Assembly: GCF_003024235.1 (NCBI RefSeq)
Contig: NZ_KZ679084.1
Location: 1 to 64,000, forward strand
Length of the DNA stretch: 64,000 nt
DNA from: Arenimonas caeni
GTDB lineage: Bacteria; Pseudomonadota; Gammaproteobacteria; Xanthomonadales; Xanthomonadaceae
Reading direction: 5' to 3'
The position numbers and the translations under genes are program-made. Shown here piece after piece: positions 42,509 through 52,202 of the stretch (its first letter is position 1; each line of letters opens with the position of its first letter). The notes beneath the pieces are model-generated. The model was not told where the DNA came from and made no database searches. It saw only the letters and a program-made list of their open reading frames with translations.

Positions 42509-43578
42509 TGCACGTCCTCCGCGGCCAGGGCCGCGGCAATGCGCCGGGCCAGGGGCACGGCCCGGTCGCCGGCCAGGCCGCCGTAGCGGTCCTCCATCCG
42601 GCCCAGCGCGACGCCGGCCTCCTGCATGCGGCCAGCGGCCATCAGCGCCTCGACGTCGGCGAGCCGGCGCCCGATGTCCTCGTCCAGGCCGCGCACGCAG
42701 GCCTCGAAGCGCGGATCGGCCGGCACCGGCTCCTGCAGCGCCTGCAGCACCCGGGCCAGGCCCTTGCCGCTGGGCAGCCAGTGGCCGAGGCGCAGCTGCG
42801 CCTCGCGGCTGTAGCCGCCGAAGCACAGCGACTGCAGCACCTTGCGGTTGCGCCGGTCGATGCCGCCGTTGAGCGCGTCCTCGCTGCCGGTGGCGAACAC
42901 CAGGCGGCTGCGGGACAGGAACTGCAGGGCGAGGTCGCGCGGGGGCAGCACCACCTCGTACTCGCCGATCTGCAAGCTGCCGCCGACCAGCATCGCGCCA
43001 CGGAAGACGTCGGGATAGGCCATGGCCGTCCACTGGGCCATGCGCGAGCCGCCCGAGAAGCCGCCCACGAAGACCCGCTCGGGATCGATGGGATAGCGGC
43101 CGTTGACGTAGGCGTAGGCATGCACCGCCAGCGCGATGCGACGTTCGATCACCGCCTGGTCGTTGCCCGCGCGCCGGGGCGAGACGTAGATGAAGCCGGC
43201 ATCGGCCAGCGGCTGGCGCCAGTCGTCGGGCATCTGCAGCGACTGCGCCGGCATGACGAACACCAGCAGGCCGTAGCGCCCATCCGGCGGCGCCGGCGGC
43301 ACGAACAGCTCAAGCTCCTCCCGGCTGGCATCGAGGCTGTATTCGGGCGGCTGCTGGCCGGTGCCGGCCGCGACCTGCTGCAGCCGGTCGCGGCTGGTGG
43401 GGCTGAAGGTGCGCCGCACCAGTTCGGCGGTGCTGGCCAGCGGCGACGGCGATTCAAGCGGGACGATGCGCGGGGCCGGTGCGGCCGGTGCCGCCTGCGA
43501 GAACGCGGCGAGCAACGCCCAGACGACAGCGGCCGCCCGGAGGCGGCCGCTGGCTGGAACGGGTGGACCCGGGATCAC
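42505..43578 (-). CDS. Exported alpha/beta hydrolase of unknown substrate
   Basis: A 357-residue protein with an N-terminal signal peptide ([18 protein letters not shown], cut near residue 29). The nucleophile elbow [11 protein letters not shown] and a preceding [18 protein letters not shown] strand fit an esterase- or depolymerase-like alpha/beta hydrolase; the C-terminal part is helical with a tetratricopeptide-like run. The start is GTG at 43578, overlapping the rplS stop (GTGA). The link to a ribosomal operon is by transcription only; I cannot assign a substrate. Confidence 0.75.
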   Translation of the reverse strand: MIPGPPVPASGRLRAAAVVWALLAAFSQAAPAAPAPRIVPLESPSPLASTAELVRRTFSPTSRDRLQQVAAGTGQQPPEYSLDASREELELFVPPAPPDGRYGLLVFVMPAQSLQMPDDWRQPLADAGFIYVSPRRAGNDQAVIERRIALAVHAYAYVNGRYPIDPERVFVGGFSGGSRMAQWTAMAYPDVFRGAMLVGGSLQIGEYEVVLPPRDLALQFLSRSRLVFATGSEDALNGGIDRRNRKVLQSLCFGGYSREAQLRLGHWLPSGKGLARVLQALQEPVPADPRFEACVRGLDEDIGRRLADVEALMAAGRMQEAGVALGRMEDRYGGLAGDRAVPLARRIAAALAAEDVQ

Positions 43579-43943
43579 TCGGCCGAGCGAGCCGCCAGGT
43601 CTTCCTTGATGCGCGCCTTCTTGCCTTCCAGGCCGCGCAGGTAATACAGCTTCGACTGGCGCACCTTGCCGCGACGCTTCACGCTAACCGAGTCGATGAT
43701 CGGGCTGTGGGTCTGGAAGACGCGCTCGACGCCGAAGCCGTGCGAGATCTTGCGCACGGTGAAGGAGGAGTTCAGGCCGGCGTTCTTGACGGCGATGACC
43801 ACGCCTTCGTAGGCCTGCACGCGCTCGCGGTTGCCTTCCTTGACCTTGACGTTGACGACGACGGTGTCGCCCTGGGCGAACTTCGGCAGCTCGCGGGTGA
43901 CCTGGTCGGCCTCGAACTGCTGCAGCAGCTTGTTGATGCTCAT
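43575..43943 (-). CDS. rplS: 50S ribosomal protein L19
   Basis: Ribosomal protein at the 30S-50S interface (122 residues, slightly longer than usual at the C-terminus). The conserved sequence [28 protein letters not shown] and [27 protein letters not shown]...[14 protein letters not shown] is L19. It follows trmD with a 113-base gap, in which TATACT (reverse strand, 44027-44022) could serve as a separate promoter. Confidence 0.98.
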   Translation of the reverse strand: MSINKLLQQFEADQVTRELPKFAQGDTVVVNVKVKEGNRERVQAYEGVVIAVKNAGLNSSFTVRKISHGFGVERVFQTHSPIIDSVSVKRRGKVRQSKLYYLRGLEGKKARIKEDLAARSAE

Positions 43944-44056
43944 GATTCTTACGCCTCTGATGGTTGTTTTCGTGCGTGCCAGAGGCCCGGAACCCGTGCT
44001 TGGCTGATCGTGGAGCCGGCTAGTATAGCGGCCCAAGCCCTTGAAATGGAAGCGGT

Positions 44057-44815
44057 TCAGACGCCCGGCGGGTGCGCCCGGCGCCACTCGTCGATGAAGC
44101 CGGCCAGCAGGGCCCTGTCGGCCTTGTCCAGCCGGGCCCGGGCCAGCAAGTCCGGCCGCCGCAACCAGGTCCGGCCCAGGCTCTGCTGGCGGCGCCAGCG
44201 GGCGATCGCGGCATGGTCGCCCGAGAGCAGCACGGCCGGCACGCCTTCGGTGCCCGAGGCCTCGGAGCGTGTGTAGTGCGGGCAGTCGAGCAGGCCGTCC
44301 TCAAAGCTGTCCTGGCTGGCCGAGTCGGCGTGGTTGAGCGCGCCCTCCTGCAGCCGGCCCACGGCGTCCACGACCACGGCGGCGGCCAGTTCACCACCGG
44401 AGAGCACGTAGTCGCCGATCGAGAGCTCCTCGTCGACCTCGCGCGCGATGAAGCGCTCGTCCAGGCCCTCGTAGCGGCCGCACAGCAGCACCAGCCGGGG
44501 CAAGGCGGCCAGTTCGCGCACCCGGGCCTGGGTCAGCCGCGGGCCCTGGGGGCTGAGGTAGATCACCCTCGCCGGCGCCGGGTCGGCGGCCTTCGCCGCG
44601 GCCAGGCAGGCGCCCAGGGGCTCGGCCAGCATCAGCATGCCGGGGCCGCCGCCGAAGGGGCGCTGGTCGACCCGGCGGTAGTTGTCGGTGGCGTAGTCGC
44701 GCGGGTTCCAGGCCTGCACGGTGAGCAGGCCACGCTCCTGGGCGCGGCCGACCACGCCCAGGGCGGCGCTTTCGCGGATGAAATCGGGGAACAGGCTGAC
44801 GACGTCGATGCGCAT
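44057..44815 (-). CDS. trmD: tRNA (guanine-N1)-methyltransferase TrmD
   Basis: Methylates G37 next to the anticodon of proline, leucine and arginine tRNAs, preventing frameshifts. The 252-residue protein has the SPOUT knot with [30 protein letters not shown] and the SAM-binding [17 protein letters not shown]. The start at 44815 gives the normal [12 protein letters not shown]. It lies 13 bases after rimM, in the usual rpsP-rimM-trmD-rplS order. Confidence 0.98.
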   Translation of the reverse strand: MRIDVVSLFPDFIRESAALGVVGRAQERGLLTVQAWNPRDYATDNYRRVDQRPFGGGPGMLMLAEPLGACLAAAKAADPAPARVIYLSPQGPRLTQARVRELAALPRLVLLCGRYEGLDERFIAREVDEELSIGDYVLSGGELAAAVVVDAVGRLQEGALNHADSASQDSFEDGLLDCPHYTRSEASGTEGVPAVLLSGDHAAIARWRRQQSLGRTWLRRPDLLARARLDKADRALLAGFIDEWRRAHPPGV

Positions 44816-44828
44816 GGCGCGCCCGGGC

Positions 44829-45335
44829 TCAGAAGTCCGGGTCCCAGTCGACCACGACCTTGCCGGCATCGAAATCGACGGAAACGATGTACTGGCCGGT
44901 GACGAAGGGAATCAGCCGTTCGCGTTCACCGGCGACGACCATCACGTCGTTGGCGCCGGTTTCGAACAGGTGCGAGACCTGGCCCAGGGCGACGCCTTCG
45001 GTGGTTTCCACCTTCAGGCCCTCGAGGTCGACCCAGTAGTACTCGCCCGGCCCGGGTGGCGGCAGGCGCTCGCGCGGCACCCAGATCTCGGTGCCGTTCA
45101 TGGCCTCGGCCTGGTCGCGGCTCTCGACGCCCGGGAAGGTGGCGATCACCACCTTGCCGGTGTCGCGGCCACGCACGCCCGTGACCTCGCGCTCGGTGTT
45201 GCCCGAGCGCAGGATCCAGGGTTGGTAGCGGAACAGGGCGTCGCGGGGGTCCGTCCAGGAAAGGAGTTTGAGCTCGCCCCGGACGCCGAAGGCGCCGGCG
45301 ACCCTGCCCAGCAGGATGCGGCGCCCGTTGCTCAT
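44829..45335 (-). CDS. rimM: Ribosome maturation factor RimM
   Basis: Assembly factor for the 30S head that binds ribosomal protein S19. The 168-residue protein has the N-terminal RimM domain ([23 protein letters not shown]) and the C-terminal PRC barrel with [23 protein letters not shown] and [17 protein letters not shown]. Second gene of the rpsP operon, 35 bases after rpsP. Confidence 0.96.
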   Translation of the reverse strand: MSNGRRILLGRVAGAFGVRGELKLLSWTDPRDALFRYQPWILRSGNTEREVTGVRGRDTGKVVIATFPGVESRDQAEAMNGTEIWVPRERLPPPGPGEYYWVDLEGLKVETTEGVALGQVSHLFETGANDVMVVAGERERLIPFVTGQYIVSVDFDAGKVVVDWDPDF

Positions 45336-45370
45336 GCCAGCTGGCCTCGCGCGGGGCGAGGCCCGGGGCC

Positions 45371-45625
45371 TCAGGCCGAAGCCTTGGCCGAGACTTCCTT
45401 GACCAGCGCGCTGACCTTCTCGGTCAGCTGGGCGCCGTGCGAAACCCAGTGCTTGACGCGCTCGGTGTCGAGCTCGACGCGCTTTTCGTTGCCCTGGGCA
45501 ACCGGGTTGTAATAACCCAGGCGCTCGATCGAACGGCCGTCGCGCTTGTTGCGCTGGTCGGTGACGATGATGTGGTAGAAGGGGCGCTTCTTGGCGCCGC
45601 CGCGGGTCAGACGGATCTTGACCAT
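45371..45625 (-). CDS. rpsP: 30S ribosomal protein S16
   Basis: Ribosomal protein of the 30S body, 84 residues. The sequence [41 protein letters not shown] is S16. First gene of the rpsP-rimM-trmD-rplS operon, downstream of ffh on the same strand, an order also found in enterobacteria. Confidence 0.98.
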   Translation of the reverse strand: MVKIRLTRGGAKKRPFYHIIVTDQRNKRDGRSIERLGYYNPVAQGNEKRVELDTERVKHWVSHGAQLTEKVSALVKEVSAKASA

Positions 45626-45702
45626 GTCGGTTTGCTCTGCAGTTCTTGGACGGTGAACCGGATGGCCAGGCCGCCCGGGGAATCGCGGATTGTAGCGGGT
45701 TT

Positions 45703-47076
45703 TCAGCGCCCGGGGAAGCGACCGGGGAAACCGCCGCCCATCATGCCCTTCATGCCCCGGAGCAGGCCCTTCATGCCGCCCTGGGACAGCTTGGACATCA
45801 TCTTCTCCATCTGCTGGTACTGCTTGAGCAGCTTGTTCACCTCGGCCGGCGTGGTGCCCGAACCGCGGGCCACGCGGGCCCGGCGCGAACCGTTCAGGAG
45901 GCCCGGGTTGCGGCGCTCCTTCTTGGTCATGGAATTGATGATGGCCACCATGCGCGGCACTTCCTTGCCGGTGACCTGGTTCTTCACGTGCTCGGGCACC
46001 TGGCCCATGCCCGGCAGCTTGTCCATGAGCCCGTGCAGGCCGCCCATGCTCTGCATCTGCTCGAGCTGGTCGCGCATGTCGTTGAGGTCGAACTTCTTGC
46101 CCTTGGCGACCTTCTCGGCCAGCTTCGCGGCCTTGTCCTTGTCGACCTGCTGCTCGACCTGCTCGACCAGGCTCAGCACGTCGCCCATGTCGAGGATGCG
46201 GCTGGCGGCGCGGTCGGGGTGGAACACGTCCAGGCCGTCGGGCTTCTCGCCCACGCCCACGAACTTGATCGGCTTGCCGGTGATGTAGCGCACGCTCAGC
46301 GCGGCGCCGCCGCGGGCGTCGCCGTCGGTCTTGGTGAGCACCACGCCGGTCAGCGGCAGCGCGTCGGCGAAGGCCTTGGCGGTGTTGGCGGCGTCCTGGC
46401 CGGTCATGGCGTCGACCACGAACAGGGTCTCGACCGGCTTGACCGCGGCGTGCAGCGCCCGGATCTCGGCCATCATGGCCTCGTCGATCGTGGTGCGGCC
46501 GGCGGTGTCGACCAGCAGCACGTCGACGAAGCTCTTGCGGGCGTCGTCGATGGCGGCGCGCACGATGGCCTCGGGCTTCTGGTCGGCACTGGACGGGAAG
46601 AACAGCACGTCGACCTGCCCGGCCAGGGTCTTGAGCTGCTCGATCGCGGCCGGCCGGTAGACGTCGGCCGAGACCACCATCACCTTCTTCTTTTTCTTTT
46701 CCTTCAGGTGCTTGGCGAGCTTGCCCACGGTGGTGGTCTTGCCCGCGCCCTGCAGGCCGGCCATCAGGATCACCGCCGGCGCCGGCACGTTGAGGTTGAG
46801 CTCGGTGGCGGCCGAACCCATCACCGCGGCCAGCTCGTCGCGCACGACCTTGATCAGGGCCTGGCCGGGGGTGAGGCTGGTGAGCACCTCCTGGCCGACC
46901 GCGCGCACCTTGATGCGCTCGACCAGGGCCGAGACCACCGGCAGCGCCACGTCGGCCTCGAGCAGGGCGATGCGCACCTCGCGGGTGGCTTCGCGGATGT
47001 TCTCCTCGGTCAGCCGGCCGCGCCCGCGCAGCTTCTGCAGGGTGCCGGACAGGCGTTGGGTGAGTGACTCGAACAT
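45703..47076 (-). CDS. ffh: Signal recognition particle protein Ffh
   Basis: GTPase of the signal recognition particle that binds signal sequences and the 4.5S RNA (encoded at 1419-1529). The 457-residue protein has the N-terminal helical domain ([18 protein letters not shown]), the GTPase domain with [22 protein letters not shown] and [10 protein letters not shown], and the methionine-rich M domain with [27 protein letters not shown], the RNA-binding core. It ends in a Gly/Met-rich tail. Upstream of rpsP. Confidence 0.98.
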   Translation of the reverse strand: MFESLTQRLSGTLQKLRGRGRLTEENIREATREVRIALLEADVALPVVSALVERIKVRAVGQEVLTSLTPGQALIKVVRDELAAVMGSAATELNLNVPAPAVILMAGLQGAGKTTTVGKLAKHLKEKKKKKVMVVSADVYRPAAIEQLKTLAGQVDVLFFPSSADQKPEAIVRAAIDDARKSFVDVLLVDTAGRTTIDEAMMAEIRALHAAVKPVETLFVVDAMTGQDAANTAKAFADALPLTGVVLTKTDGDARGGAALSVRYITGKPIKFVGVGEKPDGLDVFHPDRAASRILDMGDVLSLVEQVEQQVDKDKAAKLAEKVAKGKKFDLNDMRDQLEQMQSMGGLHGLMDKLPGMGQVPEHVKNQVTGKEVPRMVAIINSMTKKERRNPGLLNGSRRARVARGSGTTPAEVNKLLKQYQQMEKMMSKLSQGGMKGLLRGMKGMMGGGFPGRFPGR

Positions 47077-47185
47077 GGGCCGTGGGTCGTGCGGAAGGGG
47101 CGCGAAGTATAGCGCGCCGGGCCGGCCGGCCCCGGCCGGGCGGCGATCGTTATCGCCCCGGCGGGCACTGTGCCAAACTTGAGCG

Positions 47186-47983
47186 ATGTCGGCCCTCGCC
47201 TTTGCCCTGATCGCCACCGCCCTGTACGCCCTGGCCAGCCACCGGCTGGCGGGCCACGCACAGGGCCCGCACCCGACGCCGCGGCACTGGCTGGCGCTGG
47301 CGCTGCCGGCGCTGGTGCTGCATGCCCTGGTGCACGGCCTGGCCTGGCGCGAGCTGGGCTCGGCCGACCTGCACTTCTTCCCGGCGCTGTCGCTGGTGGG
47401 CCTGGGCATGGCCGGCCTGACCACCTTGCTGGGCCCGGCCCAGCGCATCGAGGCGCTGGGCATCATCGTCTTCCCGCTGGCCGCGGCCGCGCTGCTGGCC
47501 TACGCCCTGCTCGGCGGCGCCGCGCCCGGCGCACCGCTCGACTGGCGCCTGCAGCTGCACGCGCTGCTCGCCCTGCTGGCCTACGCCACGCTGGCGGTGG
47601 CCACGGTGCTGGCCCTGATGCTCTGGTTCCAGGACCACGCCCTGCGCCAGCGCCACCTCGGCGGCTGGGTGCGCCTGCTGCCGCCGCTGACGCAGATGGA
47701 AACCCTGCTCTTCCGCACCCTGTGGGCGGGTTTCGTGCTGCTGGGCCTGACCCTGCTGACCGGCGTGCTGTTCGTCGACGACCTGTTCGCCCAGGACCTG
47801 GGCCACAAGACGGTGCTGTCGATCCTGTCGTGGTGCGTGCTGGCGGTGCTGCTGTTCGGCCGCTGGCGCTGGGGCTGGCGCGGTCCGCGCGCGGCCAAGC
47901 TCACCCTGGTGGCGATGGTGCTGCTGCTGCTGGCCTTCTTCGGCAGCAAGTTCGTCTACGAACTCGTCCTGCACCGGCGCTGA
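47186..47983 (+). CDS. ypjD: CcsA-like inner-membrane protein (YpjD type)
   Basis: A 265-residue polytopic membrane protein with about eight hydrophobic helices. The region around AAALLAYALLGG...LHALLALLAYATLAVATVLALMLWFQ and GFVLLGLTLLTGVLF...WDLKTVLS-like HKTVLSILSW resembles the CcsA/CcmC cytochrome c assembly fold. In Escherichia coli ypjD is likewise next to ffh and divergent. A haem-handling role is inferred from the fold only; no WWD motif is evident. Confidence 0.8.
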   Translation: MSALAFALIATALYALASHRLAGHAQGPHPTPRHWLALALPALVLHALVHGLAWRELGSADLHFFPALSLVGLGMAGLTTLLGPAQRIEALGIIVFPLAAAALLAYALLGGAAPGAPLDWRLQLHALLALLAYATLAVATVLALMLWFQDHALRQRHLGGWVRLLPPLTQMETLLFRTLWAGFVLLGLTLLTGVLFVDDLFAQDLGHKTVLSILSWCVLAVLLFGRWRWGWRGPRAAKLTLVAMVLLLLAFFGSKFVYELVLHRR

Positions 47984-48006
47984 GGCCACTCCTACAAGGG
48001 CAGATG

Positions 48007-49404
48007 CTATTCGGCGGCGGCGTCGAGGGCCTCGGACAGGCGCTCGACCGCGATGACCTCCAGGTTCTTGTAGGCGCCCTTCTTCGGCGCGTTGGCCTTG
48101 GGCACGATGGCGCGCCGGAACCCGTGCGTGGCGGCTTCCTTCAGGCGCTCCTCGCCGTTGGGCACGGGACGGATCTCGCCGCTCAGGCCGACCTCGCCAA
48201 AAGCGATCGTCTTCTCGGGCAGCGACCGGTCGCGCAGCGAACTCAGCACCGCCAGCAGCACCGGCAGGTCGGCCGCGGTTTCCTGCACACGGATGCCGCC
48301 GACGACGTTGACGAACACGTCCTGGTCGAACACGCCCACGCCGCCGTGCCGGTGCAGCACCGCCAGCAGCATGGCCAGGCGGTTCTGCTCCAGGCCCAGG
48401 GCGACGCGGCGCGGGTTGGCCAGCGGCGACTGGTCGACCAGGGCCTGCACCTCCACCATCAGCGGCCGCGTGCCTTCGCGCGTCACCATCACCGCGCTGC
48501 CCGGCTGGGCCGTGCTCGAGCCGGACAGGAAGATGGCCGAAGGATTGGGCACCTCGCGCAGGCCCTTGTCGCCCATCGCGAACACGCCCAGTTCGTTGAC
48601 CGCGCCGAAGCGGTTCTTGAAGGCGCGCAGCACGCGGAAGCGGCTGCCCGACTCGCCCTCGAAATACAGCACCGCGTCGACCATGTGCTCGAGCACGCGC
48701 GGGCCGGCGATGCCGCCCTCCTTGGTGACGTGGCCGACCAGGAACACCGAGGTGCCGGTTTCCTTGGCGAAGCGGACGAGTTTGGCCGCGCTTTCGCGCA
48801 CCTGGCTGACCGAGCCGGGCGCGGCGGTGAGCAGTTCGCTCCAGAGCGTCTGGATCGAATCGGCCACCAGCAGGCGCGGCGCCGGTTTGGCCGACGAGGC
48901 CTGGGCGAGGATCTTCTCGACGCAGGTTTCCGCCAGCGCATGCAGGTTGTCGATGGGCAGGCCCAGGCGCTGCGCGCGCCCGGCCACCTGGGCCAGGCTT
49001 TCCTCGCCGGTGACGTAGAGCGCCGGCCGCTGCGCCGACATCTGCGCCAGCGCCTGCAGCAGCAGGGTGGACTTGCCGATGCCCGGGTCGCCGCCGACCA
49101 GCACCACCGAGCCGTCCACCAGGCCGCCGCCGAGCACGCGGTCGAGTTCGCCGATGGTGGTGGAGGTGCGTGATTCCGCCGCCTGGCTCACGTCCCGGAG
49201 CGCGGTGATGCCGGCCGCCTCCGGGCGCCCGGCCCAGCCGCCGTGGCGGGCGGTGGCCGGCGCGGCCGCCTTGCCGGCCGTGGCCGGCTCGACCACGAAG
49301 GCCGAGAGCGTGTTCCAGGCGCCGCAGTCGGCGCACTGGCCCTGCCACTGGGTGGTGGAGGCGCCGCAGTCGGAGCAGACGTAGGCGGTCTTGGCCTTGG
49401 CCAT
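48007..49404 (-). CDS. radA: DNA repair protein RadA
   Basis: RecA-like ATPase (465 residues) that processes recombination intermediates with branch migration activity. It has an N-terminal zinc finger (CSDCGASTTQWQGQCADCGAWNT), a RecA core with Walker A GGDPGIGKSTL, the RadA motif KNRFG (in AFKNRFGAVNE), and a C-terminal Lon-protease-like domain with GGVGVFDQDVFVNVVGG and GEVGLSGEIRPV. Convergence of repair genes here is notable: it is divergent from lexA2 with 138 bases between starts. No LexA-type box of its own is seen. Confidence 0.97.
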   Translation of the reverse strand: MAKAKTAYVCSDCGASTTQWQGQCADCGAWNTLSAFVVEPATAGKAAAPATARHGGWAGRPEAAGITALRDVSQAAESRTSTTIGELDRVLGGGLVDGSVVLVGGDPGIGKSTLLLQALAQMSAQRPALYVTGEESLAQVAGRAQRLGLPIDNLHALAETCVEKILAQASSAKPAPRLLVADSIQTLWSELLTAAPGSVSQVRESAAKLVRFAKETGTSVFLVGHVTKEGGIAGPRVLEHMVDAVLYFEGESGSRFRVLRAFKNRFGAVNELGVFAMGDKGLREVPNPSAIFLSGSSTAQPGSAVMVTREGTRPLMVEVQALVDQSPLANPRRVALGLEQNRLAMLLAVLHRHGGVGVFDQDVFVNVVGGIRVQETAADLPVLLAVLSSLRDRSLPEKTIAFGEVGLSGEIRPVPNGEERLKEAATHGFRRAIVPKANAPKKGAYKNLEVIAVERLSEALDAAAE

Positions 49405-49526
49405 GGGGTCGAAGTCCGTATCGGGGAGTGGAAGGGTAAACCGGCCGCCGTCCCAGCCCGTGAGACAGGCCCGCGACAGGCTGTCGGGGAACCGCCGGCC
49501 GGGGCACTGGCCGGACACAGGAATAC

Positions 49527-49540
49527 CACATATATTTGTG
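49527..49540 (+). promoter_or_regulatory. Candidate LexA2 operator over the lexA2 -10 element
   Basis: Palindrome CACA-TATATT-TGTG, with TATATT (49531-49536) as a good -10 element inside it. The operator ends two bases before the lexA2 ATG, and the expected transcription start falls on the ATG. The sequence differs from the box before lexA, as expected for a second LexA with its own site; no convincing -35 is seen. Confidence 0.65.
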
Positions 49541-49542
49541 CC

Positions 49543-50148
49543 ATGGATACCCTCACCGACCGCCAGCAGGCCATCCTCGGCTTCGTCACCGCCCACGTGG
49601 CGCGCGAAGGCATGCCGCCCACCCTGGCCGAGATCGCCCGGGAATTCGGCTTCCGCCAGGCCCGCTCGGCGCAGGCGCACCTGCAGGCCCTGGAGGCCAA
49701 GGGCGCGCTGGTGCTGCTGGCGGGCAAGTCGCGCGGCATCCGGCTCACGAACCCGCCGGCGCCCCCGGGCGGGCTGGCGCTGCCGGTGCTGGGCGCGGTC
49801 GCCGCCGGCCAGCCCATCGGCGACGCCGAGTTCGAGGGCCAGCTGCTGCTCGACCGCGCCCTGTTCTTCCCGCGCCCCGACTACCTGCTGCGCGTGCGCG
49901 GCGACTCGATGCGCGACGACGGCATCTTCGACGGCGACCTGATCGCCGTGCACCGCACGCCCGAGGCCACCGACAACCAGATCGTGGTGGCGCGGCTCGA
50001 CGGCGAACTCACCGTCAAGCGCCTGCGCCGGCGCCGCGACCGCATCACCCTGCTGCCGCGCAACCCCGACCACGCGCCCATCGAGGTGCCGGCCGGCGCC
50101 GTGTTCGCCATCGAGGGCGTGTACTGCGGCCTGGTGCGGCGGGGCTGA
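49543..50148 (+). CDS. lexA2: LexA family repressor, second copy, head of the SOS mutagenesis operon
   Basis: A 201-residue LexA paralogue. The winged-helix domain (MDTLTDRQQAILGFVTAHVAREGMPPTLAEIAREFGF) precedes the self-cleavage domain: cleavage bond A88-G89 in LGAVAAGQPIG, S122 in GDSMRDD and K159 in ELTVKRL. It should self-cleave after RecA activation. It heads the lexA2-imuA-imuB-dnaE2 operon, known from xanthomonads and some pseudomonads. There is no ribosome binding site; a palindromic operator abuts the ATG. Its recognition helix differs from that of the lexA at 33881, which fits the different operator. Confidence 0.94.
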   Translation: MDTLTDRQQAILGFVTAHVAREGMPPTLAEIAREFGFRQARSAQAHLQALEAKGALVLLAGKSRGIRLTNPPAPPGGLALPVLGAVAAGQPIGDAEFEGQLLLDRALFFPRPDYLLRVRGDSMRDDGIFDGDLIAVHRTPEATDNQIVVARLDGELTVKRLRRRRDRITLLPRNPDHAPIEVPAGAVFAIEGVYCGLVRRG

Positions 50149-50150
50149 GC

Positions 50151-50771
50151 ATGGGCGCCGTCCTGTCCCTCGACACCCTGCTGGCCCAGCGCCGGCTCTG
50201 GCGCGGCCAGCCCGGCGGCCGCGCCGAGGCCGCGCGCGAGCCCACCGGCCATGCCGCGCTCGACGCCGCCCTGCCCGGCGGCGGCTGGCCCGAGGCCGCG
50301 CTCACCGAACTGCTGCTGCCGGCCGACGGCGTCGGCGAACTGGCGCTGCTGCTGCCCACGCTGGCGCGGCTCACCCGCGCCGGCCGCGACATCGCCTGGG
50401 TCGACCCGCCCTACCGGCCCTACGCGCCGGCGCTGGCGCGCGCCGGTCTCGACCTCGCCCGCCTGCACGTGGTCGACACCGGTGGCCGGCAGTCGGCCTG
50501 GGCGCTCGAGCAGTGCCTGCGCAGCCAGGCCTGCGGCGCCGTGCTGGGCTGGCCGCGCCAGGCCGACGACAAGACCCTGCGCCGGCTGCAGGTGGCCTGC
50601 GAAACCGGGCAGGCGCTGGGCTTCGTGTTCCGGCCGCTGTCGGCGGCGCGCAACGCCTCGCCGGCGGCGCTGCGCCTGCAGCTGGAAACCGGCGGCGTGC
50701 GCGTCCTCAAGTGCCGCGGCAGCCATCCGCCTGCGTCGCCGGTGCCCTGGGCGCCGGCGCTTGCCCACTGA
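50151..50771 (+). CDS. imuA: Translesion synthesis accessory protein ImuA
   Basis: RecA/SulA-like accessory factor (206 residues) needed for induced mutagenesis by ImuB and DnaE2. The sequence LDAALPGGGWPEAALTELLLPADGVGELALLLP resembles the N-terminal part of a RecA-type ATPase, but a complete Walker A motif is not present, as usual in ImuA of this type. It begins two bases after the lexA2 stop. Second gene of the damage-induced operon. Confidence 0.9.
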   Translation: MGAVLSLDTLLAQRRLWRGQPGGRAEAAREPTGHAALDAALPGGGWPEAALTELLLPADGVGELALLLPTLARLTRAGRDIAWVDPPYRPYAPALARAGLDLARLHVVDTGGRQSAWALEQCLRSQACGAVLGWPRQADDKTLRRLQVACETGQALGFVFRPLSAARNASPAALRLQLETGGVRVLKCRGSHPPASPVPWAPALAH

Positions 50772-50783
50772 TGCCGGCGCGCC

Positions 50784-52202
50784 GTGCTCTGGGCCGCCAT
50801 CCACCTGCCGCGACGGGCGCTCGACGCCGCGCTCCGGCGCCAGCCTGACCCCGCCGCCCCGCTGGCACTGGCCGACGGGCCGCCGCAGCGGCGCGTGGTG
50901 GTGCAGGCCAATGAAAACGCGGCCGCCGCCGGCGTGCACCCGGGCCAGCCGCTGGCGGCGGCGGTGGCGCTCTGCCCCGGCCTGGCCACCCTGCCCTTCG
51001 ACGCCGCCGAAGCCAGCCGCCTGCTCGACCTGGCCTGCGCCTGGGCCTACCGCTATTCCGGCCAGGTCTGCCGCGACGAAGCCGACACGGTGTGGCTGGA
51101 GGTGGGCGGCAGCCTGGGCCTGTTCGGGCCCTGGCCGCGTTTCGAGCGCCTGCTGCGCGACGACCTGCGCGAACTGGGCCTGGCGCACGCGCTGGCGGTG
51201 GCGCCGACGCCGCTGGGCGCGCTGTGCCTGGCGCGGCACCGCGACGGCCTGGCGGTGCGCGACACGGCGCAGCTGCGGCGTGCGCTCGACGCCCTGCCGC
51301 TGGCGCTGGCGCCGTTCGCGCCGGCCCAGCGCGAGGCGCTGGCGGCGCTGGGCGTGCGTCGCCTGAAGCAGGTGTTCGCGCTGCCGCGCGCGGGGCTGCG
51401 GCGGCGCTTCGGCGCCGGCCTGCCCGAACTGCTCGACAAGCTCACCGGCGACGCGCCCGACCTGCGCCCGTGCTACCAGCCGCCGGATTTTTTCGAAGCG
51501 CGCTTCGAGTTCGACGACGAGATCCGCTACCACACCGGCCTGCTGTTTCCGCTCAAACGCCTGGTGGGCGACCTGTGCGCCTTCCTGGTCGGGCGCGACG
51601 GCGGCGTGCAGCGCTTCGAGCTGGTGTACGAACACGAGCTGCGGCCGCCGAGCACGCACGTGGTCGGCGCGATGGCGTCCGAACGCGACCCGGCACGCTT
51701 GTTCGAGCTGGCGAAGCTGGTGCTCGAGCGCGAATCGATCCCGGCGCCGGTGCGCGCCTTCGGCCTGCGCGCCACCGAGCTGCCGCCCTTCGTGCCGGCC
51801 GGGCGCGACCTGTTCGAGGCGCGGCCGGCCGGGGCCATGGACTGGCCGGCGCTGCAGGCGCGCCTGCAGGCGCGGCTGGGCGACGAGGCCGTGTACCAGT
51901 GGGCGCCGCATGCCGACCCGCGCCCGGAACACGCCCAGCGCCGGGTGCGCTCGCTGCGCGGCCGCTGCCTGCTGCCCCCGCCGCTGCCGCGCCCGACCTG
52001 GCTGCTCGAACGGCCCATCCCCCTGCGCGGGCCGGCGCCCGAGTTGCTGGCCGGGCCCGAGCGCATCGAAGCGGGCTGGTGGGACGGCGACGACGTGCGC
52101 CGCGACTACTACGTGGCACGCACCGCCGAAGGCCAGCGCGCCTGGGTGTTCTGCGCCGCCGGCGAGCGCGGGCCGTTCATGCTGCACGGCTGGTTCGCGT
52201 GA
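50784..52202 (+). CDS. imuB: Y-family polymerase-like protein ImuB (catalytically inactive)
   Basis: A 472-residue Y-family-like protein that acts as a hub joining DnaE2, ImuA and the beta clamp. The N-terminus [17 protein letters not shown] lacks the metal-binding aspartate of active Y-family enzymes, and only a relic [18 protein letters not shown] remains of the second motif. An HhH region ([28 protein letters not shown]) and the little-finger part follow. The start is GTG at 50784, 12 bases after imuA; the nearby ATG at 50771 is out of frame. Its stop overlaps the dnaE2 start. Confidence 0.92.
   Translation: MLWAAIHLPRRALDAALRRQPDPAAPLALADGPPQRRVVVQANENAAAAGVHPGQPLAAAVALCPGLATLPFDAAEASRLLDLACAWAYRYSGQVCRDEADTVWLEVGGSLGLFGPWPRFERLLRDDLRELGLAHALAVAPTPLGALCLARHRDGLAVRDTAQLRRALDALPLALAPFAPAQREALAALGVRRLKQVFALPRAGLRRRFGAGLPELLDKLTGDAPDLRPCYQPPDFFEARFEFDDEIRYHTGLLFPLKRLVGDLCAFLVGRDGGVQRFELVYEHELRPPSTHVVGAMASERDPARLFELAKLVLERESIPAPVRAFGLRATELPPFVPAGRDLFEARPAGAMDWPALQARLQARLGDEAVYQWAPHADPRPEHAQRRVRSLRGRCLLPPPLPRPTWLLERPIPLRGPAPELLAGPERIEAGWWDGDDVRRDYYVARTAEGQRAWVFCAAGERGPFMLHGWFA

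Noticed and set aside
50771..50783. ATG at 50771 as the imuB start
   Set aside because: It is out of frame with imuB; the GTG at 50784 is in frame.
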